A stretch of 64,000 bases of DNA from DATGUA01 sp035301545 (GTDB lineage Bacteria > Bacillota > Clostridia > Tissierellales > Tissierellaceae): contig DATGUA010000059.1 in assembly GCA_035301545.1 (NCBI GenBank), forward strand, positions 5,005-69,004. The letters run 5' to 3'. The notes beneath the pieces were generated by a model. The model did no database searches. It was not told the origin of the DNA and saw nothing but the letters and a program-made list of their open reading frames with translations. How positions within the stretch are numbered: position 1 is the first letter of the stretch; each line of letters begins with the position of its first letter. Positions 52,806 to 61,042 of this stretch are shown in pieces. A program made the translations under genes and the position numbers.

Positions 52806-54749
52806 TTATTCTTTTTCTTTTTTTAGTCCATGAAATTTCCTTATTAAGTCACTTTGAATAATACTATTAGATATTTCAATTTGTTTATCTGCCATATCCG
52901 TTATAGAACTTAATTCTGAAGTTTCTTCAACTATTTCATTATCAAAATTATAGTATTGAGAATTAGAAGCAGAATAATAGTATTCATCATTTATCCAATC
53001 TCCATCAGGGAATATTACAGTATTATCATCTATAGCTGTAACATCTCTACCTAATTGATAAGGATGAGAAACACCTATCATATTACCTAATGTTGGTACT
53101 ATATCAATCATACCAGTAGGTGTATCTATAGTATCGTTTATTTTTTGATCCTTTGACCATATAATAAATGGAGTCCTTCTTAATTCTCTCTTAAGGATTG
53201 TATTTAGCTCTATATATTCAGGATCCCCTTCTGTATAATAACTATCTTCATCTTCATTATAATTATAGAAACTTGTATAATCCTTATTTGGTATTTGTGC
53301 ATGATGATCTCCATATAACACAATAACAGCATTATCTAAAAGACCTTCATCATCCATTTGCTTTACAAAGCTTTCTAAAGCTTGATCTGCATAATGGTAT
53401 GATTTGAAATAATTACCTATTGAAGTATCTTCTAAATGTCCAACATCAAATTCACCATATTTGTCTATATCATCAAAGGGATAATGATTAGTTAAGGTAA
53501 TTAAATTAGCCATTATAGGTCCTTCTTGTTCCTCTTTTACATTTTTAATCTTTTCTACAGACTGTTTAAAGAAAGATACATCACTTAGACCTAAGCCTAT
53601 TTCCTCATCTATTATATAATCACCTTGGCTATAAAATTTATCATAACCTAAGGTTCGATACATAGTATTTCTATTCCAAAAGTCACCATTATTTCCATGC
53701 ATACCCATAGTATAGTAACCTTGTTCTTTTAATAATTTAGGAAAAGATAAAAATTCCCTATCACTATGAGTCATAAATACAGTTCCATTATTAATAGGTA
53801 GTAAAGAAGTACTTAAAGTAAACTCTGAATCACTACTTGTCCCGACAGAATGTTGAGGATAAAAATTATTGAAGAATAAACCTTCTTCTGCTAACTGATT
53901 TAAAAATGGAGTTATATATCCTCCTGGTAGCTCCTCATTCATGGCGAAACTTTCAGCACTTTCATAGTGAATTAGGTATACATCTCTACCTTTAAATATA
54001 TCTTTATATTCTTCATTAGTTTCTTTTTCAAGATTATCTTCTATTAAATTTTCTAATATACTATTGATTTCTTCATTTGATACAGCAGATGCTTGATTAG
54101 ATGCAGCTACATTTTTTACGAAATCAGCAATAGTATATGAATATATACCTAATTGTTCTACTAAATAGGGTCTATTCCATTGTTTAGCAATACGACTCAT
54201 ATCTGTACTTGTTAATGTTGAGAATACAATAGCAAATGAAAGTAATCCTATTGCTAAAGGTCTAGATAAAGATTTTAGTACAGATGTATTATTATGATGT
54301 TTATCTAAGTATTCGAAGTAATCCGTATTCTTAATTTTTTTAATAAATAAAATTAAAATAATTGTAGGTATACTGAATACAAATACTTTAAAATCTAAAG
54401 TACTAGAAATAGTTCCTTGTAATTCTTTAAGCATTTCTAATTGTGTAACTAAAGAAAATGATAAAAATGAATTATAATGTTTATAATATAAATAATTCAT
54501 TCCATTAACTAAGCCTAATATTATTGACAAACCTATATAAACACGATTTTTATTCTTATAAGATAAAAATAAAGCTAATATACTAATGAATAAAATAACA
54601 GATATACTAGATAAAACAGGTTTCCAGTATAAATTTCCCCCAACTGTTAATGATCTTAAAACTAAATCATTAAAAATTCCACCTATTATGAGAATTATAA
54701 GAGTGATATTAGTCTTATATTTCCATAGTAGTTCTTTAATTCTTTTCAT
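52806..54749 (-). CDS. LtaS-family lipoteichoic acid synthase-like sulfatase-fold enzyme
   Basis: Start ATG 54749 after GAGAGGGG; the longer frame has no SD. The 647-residue protein has five membrane helices, then an extracellular sulfatase-fold domain. It has the catalytic Thr in GTSSDSEF, an Glu in HYESAES, and the metal ligands in GDHHAQIP. LtaS polymerises glycerol-phosphate on lipid anchors. In clostridia such enzymes may also modify other wall glycopolymers. Confidence 0.9.
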   Translation of the reverse strand: MKRIKELLWKYKTNITLIILIIGGIFNDLVLRSLTVGGNLYWKPVLSSISVILFISILALFLSYKNKNRVYIGLSIILGLVNGMNYLYYKHYNSFLSFSLVTQLEMLKELQGTISSTLDFKVFVFSIPTIILILFIKKIKNTDYFEYLDKHHNNTSVLKSLSRPLAIGLLSFAIVFSTLTSTDMSRIAKQWNRPYLVEQLGIYSYTIADFVKNVAASNQASAVSNEEINSILENLIEDNLEKETNEEYKDIFKGRDVYLIHYESAESFAMNEELPGGYITPFLNQLAEEGLFFNNFYPQHSVGTSSDSEFTLSTSLLPINNGTVFMTHSDREFLSFPKLLKEQGYYTMGMHGNNGDFWNRNTMYRTLGYDKFYSQGDYIIDEEIGLGLSDVSFFKQSVEKIKNVKEEQEGPIMANLITLTNHYPFDDIDKYGEFDVGHLEDTSIGNYFKSYHYADQALESFVKQMDDEGLLDNAVIVLYGDHHAQIPNKDYTSFYNYNEDEDSYYTEGDPEYIELNTILKRELRRTPFIIWSKDQKINDTIDTPTGMIDIVPTLGNMIGVSHPYQLGRDVTAIDDNTVIFPDGDWINDEYYYSASNSQYYNFDNEIVEETSELSSITDMADKQIEISNSIIQSDLIRKFHGLKKEKE

Positions 54750-54802
54750 AATAACCCCTCTCTTACAATTTATAATATCTTGATATTTTAAGTGTATGAA
54801 TA

Positions 54803-54848
54803 AATAAAACAACTATCACTATAATATTATACAGTTAGTTGTTTTATT
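54803..54848. repeat. Inverted repeat upstream of the LtaS gene
   Basis: AATAAAACAACTA (54803-54815) is inverted at 54836-54848 with a 20-nt loop. No T-run follows, so an operator or leader structure is as likely as a terminator. Confidence 0.45.
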
Positions 54849-54864
54849 CACATATTGTGTTATT

Positions 54865-54888
54865 ACTATATTATACACTATATTATAC
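54865..54888 (-). promoter_or_regulatory. Tandem 12-bp repeat carrying two -10-like boxes
   Basis: Two exact copies of ACTATATTATAC; each reads GTATAAT on the minus strand. Probable overlapping promoters of the LtaS gene, though no clear -35 was identified. Confidence 0.4.
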
Positions 54889-54960
54889 AATATTTCATTA
54901 AAATTGACAAAGTTTTATGGAAATTTAAATAAAGTATTAACCGGATTATGATTTTATACC

Positions 54961-54988
54961 TTGACATTAAGGCTTTATATGCTATAAT
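54961..54988 (+). promoter_or_regulatory. Promoter of the serS T-box leader
   Basis: TTGACA (54961-54966) and TATAAT (54983-54988), both perfect, with a 16-bp spacer. Confidence 0.85.
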
Positions 54989-54995
54989 ATGCTTT

Positions 54996-55186
54996 AATTA
55001 AATATAAGTGATGAATGGAAGTAGTAAATAGGGAAACTTTTTAGAGAGCCAATGATAGGTGGAAATTGGTAAGTGAAACTATTGAATCCGTCCAGGAACT
55101 AATAATACTTAAGCGAACTGTAAGGTTAAGTAGGGTGGCAACGCGGGTTAACTCTCGTCCCTAGATTTAGGGATGAGAGTTTTTTT
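54996..55186 (+). promoter_or_regulatory. T-box riboswitch of serS, specifier Ser (TCC)
   Basis: Stem I has GGA/TCC and AAATAG/CTATT pairs around the loop-E AGTA/GAA, with codon TCC at 55087-55089. The T-box TGGCAACGCGG is at 55135; its C pairs with G73 of tRNA-Ser. The terminator ACTCTCGTCCCTA / TAGGGATGAGAGT plus six T is at 55151-55186. Confidence 0.95.
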
Positions 55187-55188
55187 AT

Positions 55189-55300
55189 GACCTAACCCAA
55201 TTTGCGAATTTGGCAAATCATAGGTAGGTCAAACGTAACGAGAACTCAATCTATGTGAGCATAGCGAACAAATAGATTTGTGTTTAGAGACTGTGTATAA
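55189..55300 (+). repeat. Repeat-like insertion between the serS T-box and serS
   Basis: A segment of higher GC lies after the terminator. It has nested inverted pairs: GACCTA (55189-55194) with TAGGTC (55225-55230), TTTGC with GCAAA, and AATCTAT (55248) with ATAGATT (55272). The phrase GTGAGCATAGCGAAC resembles a dispersed clostridial repeat. A T-box usually ends near its gene; here 130 bp intervene. Confidence 0.5.
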
Positions 55301-55319
55301 TTATAAGGAGGAGAAGAAA

Positions 55320-56588
55320 ATGTTAGATTTAAAAAGAATTAGAATAAATACAGAAGAAGTAAAAGAAGCACTATCTAAAAGGAATGAGGATTATCCAATA
55401 GATGAAGTTTTAGGATTGGATAAAAAAAGAAGAGAATTACTTACAGAAGTAGAGAATATGAAAGCAAGACAAAATGAAGTATCAAAAGAAATACCAAAAC
55501 TAAAAAAAGAAGGTAAAGATGCAAGTGATGTTATAAAAGAAATGAAAAATCTTTCAGATAATATTAAAGAATTAGATGGAGAAGTGAAGGATATAGATAA
55601 ATCATTAAAAGAATTATTATTAGGAATACCTAATACACCTGATGGATCTGTTGTAGAAGGTGTAAGTGATGAAGATAATATAGAGATTAGAAAGTTTGGT
55701 ACTCCTAGGGAATTTGACTTTGAACCTAAAGCACATTGGGATTTAGGAACAGATCTTAATATATTAGATTTTGATAAGGCTTCAAAAATCACAGGAGCTA
55801 GATTTACGGTGTTTAAAGGATTAGGAGCTAGATTAGAAAGAGCTCTTATTAGTTTTATGTTAGATATTCATACAAGTGAACATGGATATACTGAGATATT
55901 AACTCCCTTTATGGTAAATAGAGATAGTATGATAGGTACAGGTCAACTCCCAAAGTTTGTAGATGATATGTTTCATTTACCAGGAAAAGATTATTTTTTA
56001 ATACCTACTGCAGAAGTACCTTTAACTAATCTTCATAGAGATGATATTTTAAGTCATGAAGTTTTACCAATTTTATATACTGGATATACTCCATGTTTTA
56101 GACAAGAAGCAGGAGCAGCAGGTAGAGATACTAGAGGATTAATAAGAAATCACCAATTTGATAAAGTTGAATTGGTAAAGTTGGTTAAAGCTAAAGATTC
56201 ATATGATGAATTAGAAAAACTAACTAATAATGCAGAGGAAATATTGCAAAGATTAAATATACCTTATAGAGTAGTTTCATTAAGTACTGGTGACTTAGGA
56301 TTTTCATCTGCTAAGACCTATGATATAGAAGTTTGGATGCCTAGTTATAATAGATATGTAGAAATTTCTAGTTGTAGTAATTTTGAAGATTTTCAAGCTA
56401 GACGTACAAACCTTAGGTATAGAAATGAAGATGGAAAAGTAGAATATCTTCATACTCTAAATGGATCAGGTTTAGCAGTTGGTAGAACATTTGCAGCAAT
56501 TTTAGAAAACCTACAAAATGAAGATGGATCAGTAACTATTCCAGAAGTATTGAGACCTTATCTTGGAGGGGTAGAAGAAATTATATAA
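55320..56588 (+). CDS. serS: Seryl-tRNA synthetase
   Basis: Start ATG 55320 after AAGGAGGAG; an in-frame extension to 55278 lies in the repeat. The 422-residue class II synthetase has an N-terminal coiled coil (about 28-100), motif 2 (FRQEAGAAGRDTRGLIRNHQ) and motif 3 (LNGSGLAVGRTFAAILENLQ). Controlled by the T-box above. Strong terminator follows. Confidence 0.97.
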   Translation: MLDLKRIRINTEEVKEALSKRNEDYPIDEVLGLDKKRRELLTEVENMKARQNEVSKEIPKLKKEGKDASDVIKEMKNLSDNIKELDGEVKDIDKSLKELLLGIPNTPDGSVVEGVSDEDNIEIRKFGTPREFDFEPKAHWDLGTDLNILDFDKASKITGARFTVFKGLGARLERALISFMLDIHTSEHGYTEILTPFMVNRDSMIGTGQLPKFVDDMFHLPGKDYFLIPTAEVPLTNLHRDDILSHEVLPILYTGYTPCFRQEAGAAGRDTRGLIRNHQFDKVELVKLVKAKDSYDELEKLTNNAEEILQRLNIPYRVVSLSTGDLGFSSAKTYDIEVWMPSYNRYVEISSCSNFEDFQARRTNLRYRNEDGKVEYLHTLNGSGLAVGRTFAAILENLQNEDGSVTIPEVLRPYLGGVEEII

Positions 56589-56597
56589 GGGAAAGTG

Positions 56598-56625
56598 GAG
56601 ATGGTATATACCATCTCTATTTTTT
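56598..56625 (+). terminator. Terminator after serS
   Basis: GAGATGGTA / TACCATCTC with a two-base loop, then TATTTTTTT. Confidence 0.9.
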
Positions 56626-56690
56626 TATTAAAACAAGGATTTTATTTTCTGGAAAGAATATACTATATAATATATTGTGGAGGTGAGATC

Positions 56691-58178
56691 TTGAGTAAGA
56701 AAAGTAGATTACTTATATTATTTATTCTATTAATTATGATAATGGTAGGATGTACAAAGGAAGAAATATCTAATAATGAAACCCTAATTACAGATAATTT
56801 TAATAACCTAGATTCAGAAAAACTTAATCATTATAATATAGAAATGGATTTGAATTATGATGATAAGGTTTATACAGGAAAACAAACTACTAGCTATGTA
56901 AATAATACAAATGAAAGCTTAGAAGAATTATATTTTCATTTATATCCTAATGCCTTTAAAACAGTAGATACGGCTCCTATATTATTTAGTCAAGGAGAAG
57001 ATAGCCCATCATCTTATGAAGGTGGGGAAATAGAAATATTAAAGGTATCTTATAATGGGGAAGACCTAGACTTTAATATTCAAGGTGAAGGTGATACTAT
57101 ATTACACATAGATCTAAAACAGCCATTGATAGAAGATAAAAAAGCTGATATATATTTAGAATATAAAGTAAAGCTCCCAACTACACAAGATAGATTTGGA
57201 TATGGAAATAAGGTAATTAATGGAGGAAATTGGTATCCAGTAGTAGCTGTATATGATGAGGATGGATGGAATTTAGATCCTTATTATCAAATAGGAGATC
57301 CTTTTTATTCAGATATAGCTAACTATAATGTAAGGATAAATACTGATAAAGATGTAGTAATAGCTAGTAGTGGAAATATCTTATCGGAGGTAGTAGAAAG
57401 AGATAAAAAGGTATATGAAATAGAGGGAAAATTAATAAGAGATTTTGCTTGGGCTGCTAGTAAAGACTTTAAAGTAGCAGAAAAAAAGCTAGATAATACT
57501 AATATAAAGCTATATTATCTAGATAAAGATAAATCCATGATTGAAGAGAGTTTAGAAATAGGCGAAAAGTCTATAAGAACTTTTAGTAAGTTATTTGGAC
57601 AATATCCTTATGGAGTATATTCTATAGTTATGACTGAATTTCCATCTGGGATGGAATATCCAGGAGTAGTATTTATTAGTGATGAACTTTTTAAAGAGCC
57701 TTTAATAGATATGTTAGAACAAGTAATAGTTCATGAAACTGCTCATCAATGGTGGTATGGTCTAGTAGGTAATGATCAGATTAAAGAGGCTTGGCTAGAT
57801 GAATCATTGGCCACTTATTCCGAAGTACTATACAATGTGGAAGTATATAATAAAGAAAAAGGGGAAGTTTATTATACTGAAAATATAGAAATAGGTTATG
57901 AATTAGCAGAAAGTTATTTAACAGAAGATGATGTAGTAAATAAACCATTAGATAAATTTGTAGGATGGGATGATTATGGGCCATTAGTCTATAGTAAAGG
58001 TGGAGTATTTGTTCATAAAATAAGGGAAGAATATGGATATGATACTTTAATTAAAATATTGAATCAATATTTTAAAGAATATAAATTTAAAGTTGCTACA
58101 ACTGAAGATTTTATAAGAATATGTGAAGAGATTACTCAAGATGATTTAAGTGATTTAGTAGATGAATGGTTATATTAA
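56691..58178 (+). CDS. M1-family zinc metallopeptidase lipoprotein
   Basis: Start is TTG 56691 after GGAGGTGAG; the longer frame runs through the serS terminator. The 495-residue protein has a lipoprotein signal (MVGCTKEE) and the M1 core: a substrate motif PSGMEYPGV, and HETAHQWW with a Glu 19 residues later (DESLATYSE). Length is below full aminopeptidase N. A surface aminopeptidase trimming peptides is inferred. Confidence 0.92.
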   Translation: MSKKSRLLILFILLIMIMVGCTKEEISNNETLITDNFNNLDSEKLNHYNIEMDLNYDDKVYTGKQTTSYVNNTNESLEELYFHLYPNAFKTVDTAPILFSQGEDSPSSYEGGEIEILKVSYNGEDLDFNIQGEGDTILHIDLKQPLIEDKKADIYLEYKVKLPTTQDRFGYGNKVINGGNWYPVVAVYDEDGWNLDPYYQIGDPFYSDIANYNVRINTDKDVVIASSGNILSEVVERDKKVYEIEGKLIRDFAWAASKDFKVAEKKLDNTNIKLYYLDKDKSMIEESLEIGEKSIRTFSKLFGQYPYGVYSIVMTEFPSGMEYPGVVFISDELFKEPLIDMLEQVIVHETAHQWWYGLVGNDQIKEAWLDESLATYSEVLYNVEVYNKEKGEVYYTENIEIGYELAESYLTEDDVVNKPLDKFVGWDDYGPLVYSKGGVFVHKIREEYGYDTLIKILNQYFKEYKFKVATTEDFIRICEEITQDDLSDLVDEWLY

Positions 58179-58206
58179 AAGATAAAAGTTTTGATTTTTT
58201 AATAAA

Positions 58207-58235
58207 TTGACAAATATAAAAAAATATTATAGAAT
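58207..58235 (+). promoter_or_regulatory. Promoter of tRNA-Arg
   Basis: TTGACA (58207-58212), a 17-bp spacer and TAGAAT (58230-58235). Confidence 0.65.
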
Positions 58236-58279
58236 ATAATATTATAAAACATAATATTATACAACATATAGATAAATAT

Positions 58280-58356
58280 GCACCGGTAGCTCAGTAGGAT
58301 AGAGCGACGCCCTCCTAAGGCGTAGGCCAGGGGTTCGATTCCTCTTCGGTGCGCCA
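58280..58356 (+). tRNA. tRNA-Arg (anticodon CCT)
   Basis: Acceptor GCACCGG pairs with TCGGTGC, followed by G73 and an encoded CCA. The D stem is GCTC/GAGC, anticodon stem ACGCC/GGCGT with loop CTCCTAA, and T arm GGGGTTCGATTCC-like. Reads AGG codons. tadA starts 12 bp later. Confidence 0.97.
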
Positions 58357-58368
58357 AAGGTGATCATG

Positions 58369-58818
58369 ATGGATAATATATATATGAAAGAAGCATTAAT
58401 AGAAGCTAAAAAAGCTTACAGTACCTATGAAGTTCCAGTAGGTGCTGTTATTGTTTATAAAGATAAAATAATAGGAAGAGGATTTAATAAAAAGGAATCT
58501 ACTAAAAATCCTTTAGCTCATGCAGAATTGTTAGCTATAAAAGAAGCAAGTGAAAATTTAGATAGATGGAGATTAACAGATTGTACTATGTATGTAACCT
58601 TAGAACCTTGCCCTATGTGTGCTGGGGCTATTATTAACTCACGTATAGATAGACTAGTTGTAGGGGCTAGAGATCCTAAGATGGGTTGTTGTGGTACTGT
58701 AGAAGATTTAATTAATAATAATAGATTTAATCATAGAACAAAGGTAATGTTTGGAATCTTAGAAGAAAAATGTAGTTGTATATTAAAGAGTTTTTTTAAG
58801 AAATTAAGAGCTAAGTAA
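58369..58818 (+). CDS. tadA: tRNA-specific adenosine deaminase TadA
   Basis: Start ATG 58369, six bases after AGGTG. The 149-residue deaminase has HAELLAI (catalytic Glu) and PCPMCAGA (zinc Cys). It converts A34 to inosine in tRNA-Arg(ACG). Placement by a tRNA gene is common. Confidence 0.95.
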   Translation: MDNIYMKEALIEAKKAYSTYEVPVGAVIVYKDKIIGRGFNKKESTKNPLAHAELLAIKEASENLDRWRLTDCTMYVTLEPCPMCAGAIINSRIDRLVVGARDPKMGCCGTVEDLINNNRFNHRTKVMFGILEEKCSCILKSFFKKLRAK

Positions 58819-58830
58819 GGAGGAAAATAT

Positions 58831-59120
58831 ATGAGAATTCTATAGATGATCAAGTTAAAGAATATATAAGTGAAAATACTGATGATAATTCTATCTATAT
58901 AATTATTACTAAACCAAGATGATGAAAGCTATATAAATCATAAGTTGTGATGGGAAAACCTGAAAATGTAGATTTGTTTAATAAATATTTAATAGATGGA
59001 ATAGATGTATACGTCCAAAAAGGATTAATAGATAATTGTCAAGGAGTTAGAATTAGTTTTAAAGATTTTATATTAAAAAAATATTTAAAAGTTGATGGGC
59101 TTAGAATAAGTGTAGTGTAA
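58831..59120 (+). pseudogene. Decayed gene resembling the CC/Se-motif (seleno)protein family
   Basis: SD AAGGAGG and ATG 58831 open a frame that breaks after three codons. In the next frame coding resumes with SIDDQVKEYISENTDDNSIY, then meets TGA TGA and TAA. It continues with VVMGKPENVDLFNKYLIDGI, VYVQKGL and SFKDFILKKYLKVDG to a TAA at 59118. The C-terminal GKP...VYVQKGL pattern matches my recollection of the CC/Se-motif family, which carries CC or Cys-Sec after a strand like IYIIITKPR. The tandem TGA sits near that position. Most simply a pseudogene with a frameshift and stops. Confidence 0.5.
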
Positions 59121-59138
59121 TCTAGTAAAATAATATAG

Positions 59139-59230
59139 GGAGAGATGTCTGAGTGGCTGAAAGTGGCGGTCTCGAAAACCGTTGTGCAGTATATACTGCA
59201 TCGTGGGTTCAAATCCCACTCTCTCCGCCA
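59139..59230 (+). tRNA. tRNA-Ser (anticodon CGA)
   Basis: Acceptor GGAGAGA / TCTCTCC, G73 and encoded CCA. The anticodon stem GCGGT/ACCGT has loop CTCGAAA. The long variable arm (GTGCAGTATATACTGCAT) is the class II hallmark of Ser. Reads UCG. Confidence 0.97.
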
Positions 59231-59250
59231 AGATTTAATATAAAAAGTAC

Positions 59251-59279
59251 TTGACAATAGAGAATATTCATAATACAAT
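59251..59279 (+). promoter_or_regulatory. Promoter of the third T-box leader
   Basis: TTGACA (59251-59256), a 17-bp spacer and TACAAT (59274-59279). Confidence 0.8.
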
Positions 59280-59281
59280 AG

Positions 59282-59577
59282 AGACTATCTTAAAGATAAT
59301 TAAAAGTTGTGCTGGAGACAAAAATACTTATAAATTTACTTGAGAGAGCTGATGGTTGGTGTGAATCAGTGTGAATAAAGTATATAATAATCACTCCAAA
59401 ACTGCTTTATTTAAACTACAGGAGTAAATAAAGTCGGTTTCCACCGTTATATGGATAGGATTAAGGATGTAACTTGATCTGAAAAAGGCAATTTTTTTAT
59501 ATCAAATTGTAAAATAGAGTGGTATCACGGAAATCAACCCCGTCTCTATAGTTATAACTATAGAGCTGGGGTTTTTT
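59282..59577 (+). promoter_or_regulatory. T-box riboswitch of the second NSS transporter, specifier tentatively Ile (ATC)
   Basis: Stem I carries GAGAGAG, the apical CTGAT/ATCAG with GGTGTGA, and outer pairs GGAG/CTCC and ATACTT/AAGTAT. By the alignment that gives Ser and Trp in the other two, the specifier is ATC (59390-59392). The GAA before it reads ATA, so confidence is lower. The T-box GTGGTATCACGG at 59518 has T for A73, as in tRNA-Ile. The terminator AACCCC...GGGGTT plus T6 ends at 59577. Confidence 0.8.
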
Positions 59578-59642
59578 AATTTTAAAATTAAAGGTCTGGC
59601 CAGACAAATTAATTTTCAATATAAAAATTAGGAGGAATATTT

Positions 59643-61004
59643 ATGGAAAAAAATCAAAGAGAAGGTTTCGCTTCGACATTTGGATTATTAATGGCAGCGG
59701 TTGGATCTGCAATAGGCCTTGGAAATATCTGGAGATTCCCTTATATAACAGGTAAATATGGTGGAGGGGCATTTCTTTTAGTTTATTTATTTGTAGTAGT
59801 ATTAATAGGATTACCTTTGATGATAAGTGAATTTATAATAGGTAGAGAAGGGCGAAAAGATGCTATTGGATCTTTTAGAAAATTAGCTCCTGGAAAACCC
59901 TGGTATATTTCGGGAGTATTGGGAGTATTAGCGGCTTTTTTTATATTATCTTACTATAGTACGATAGCAGGATGGTCTTTAGAATATTTTATGAAATCTG
60001 TAACCAATAGTTTTGCTGGTCAATCTAGTGAAGCTATTACAGGAATGTTTGGGGAATTTGTATCTCATCCCATAAGACCAATAATTACACAAATAATATT
60101 TATGGCTATTACAGGAGTAGTAGTTGCTACTGGTATAGAAAAGGGGATTGAGAGAGTTTCAAAGATAATGGTACCTTTCTTATTTGTATTAATTATTATA
60201 TTAGACATCCGAGCATTAACCTTACCTGGTGGTATGGAGGGTATAAGATTTTTATTTAAACCAGATTTATCTAAAATAGACGGAACTGTTATCCTAGGAG
60301 CATTAGGCCATGCTTTTTATACATTAAGCTTAGGAATGGGAATTATTATAACATATGGTTCTTATATAGATGATAAAGAAAACTTAGGGAAATCGGCTTT
60401 ACAAATTTCTGTTATGGATACTATAATAGCTCTATTAGCAGGTGTAGCTATATTTCCAGCTGTGTTTGCATATGGGGTAGATCCGACAGAAGGACCTGGA
60501 TTGGTATTTATAACACTACCAAATATATTTAATCAAATGCCAGGAGGATATTTATTTAGTATATTATTCTTTCTACTTTTATCAGTGGCTGCATTAACTA
60601 GTACTATATCTTTAATGGAAGTGGTAGTAGCATTTTTAGTTGATAGTTTTAAGATGGCAAGGAAAAATGCTTCAGTATTAGCTTTTGTATCTATTACTGT
60701 TGTTGGATTGTTTTCAACATTATCACAAGGACCATTAGCCCATATACAATTATTTGGAAATGATATATTGGACTTTTTAGATCAAATTACAGCTAATTAT
60801 TTTTTAACTACAGCCGCATTAATAAGTATAATATTTTTAGGGTGGTTTTATGAAAAGGATAAGGTAGAAAATCAACTAACAAGTGGTGGAACTGTAAAAG
60901 CAGGATATAAGAGTCTATATTACTTTATGATAAAATGGGTTGTTCCAATTGGTATAATATTAGTATTCTTGTTCCAACTAGGGGTATTTGGTACCTTAGA
61001 CTAA
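59643..61004 (+). CDS. NSS-family sodium-dependent amino acid transporter (second copy)
   Basis: The 453-residue LeuT-fold protein has GSAIGLGNIWRFPYITGKYG at the first helix and about 12 helices. Its T-box suggests a branched-chain (Ile) substrate rather than Trp, if the specifier reading is right. It is clearly diverged from the 51.4 kb transporter, so not a recent duplicate. Ends in a palindromic terminator. Confidence 0.9.
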   Translation: MEKNQREGFASTFGLLMAAVGSAIGLGNIWRFPYITGKYGGGAFLLVYLFVVVLIGLPLMISEFIIGREGRKDAIGSFRKLAPGKPWYISGVLGVLAAFFILSYYSTIAGWSLEYFMKSVTNSFAGQSSEAITGMFGEFVSHPIRPIITQIIFMAITGVVVATGIEKGIERVSKIMVPFLFVLIIILDIRALTLPGGMEGIRFLFKPDLSKIDGTVILGALGHAFYTLSLGMGIIITYGSYIDDKENLGKSALQISVMDTIIALLAGVAIFPAVFAYGVDPTEGPGLVFITLPNIFNQMPGGYLFSILFFLLLSVAALTSTISLMEVVVAFLVDSFKMARKNASVLAFVSITVVGLFSTLSQGPLAHIQLFGNDILDFLDQITANYFLTTAALISIIFLGWFYEKDKVENQLTSGGTVKAGYKSLYYFMIKWVVPIGIILVFLFQLGVFGTLD

Positions 61005-61010
61005 AATAAA

Positions 61011-61042
61011 AAAACCAATAAGTCATATGACTTATTGGTTTT
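61011..61042. terminator. Bidirectional terminator between NSS and pncB
   Basis: A 32-bp perfect palindrome (AAAACCAATAAGTCAT and complement) overlaps the last codons of pncB. Confidence 0.9.

Noticed and set aside
58831..59120. Genuine selenoprotein with Sec-Sec
   Set aside because: An upstream frameshift and an in-frame TAA between the TGAs and the conserved C-terminus make direct recoding unlikely.
59039..59278. Minus-strand 79-codon frame over tRNA-Ser with REWDLNPRCSIY
   Set aside because: This is the well-known spurious antisense translation of a tRNA-Ser gene.
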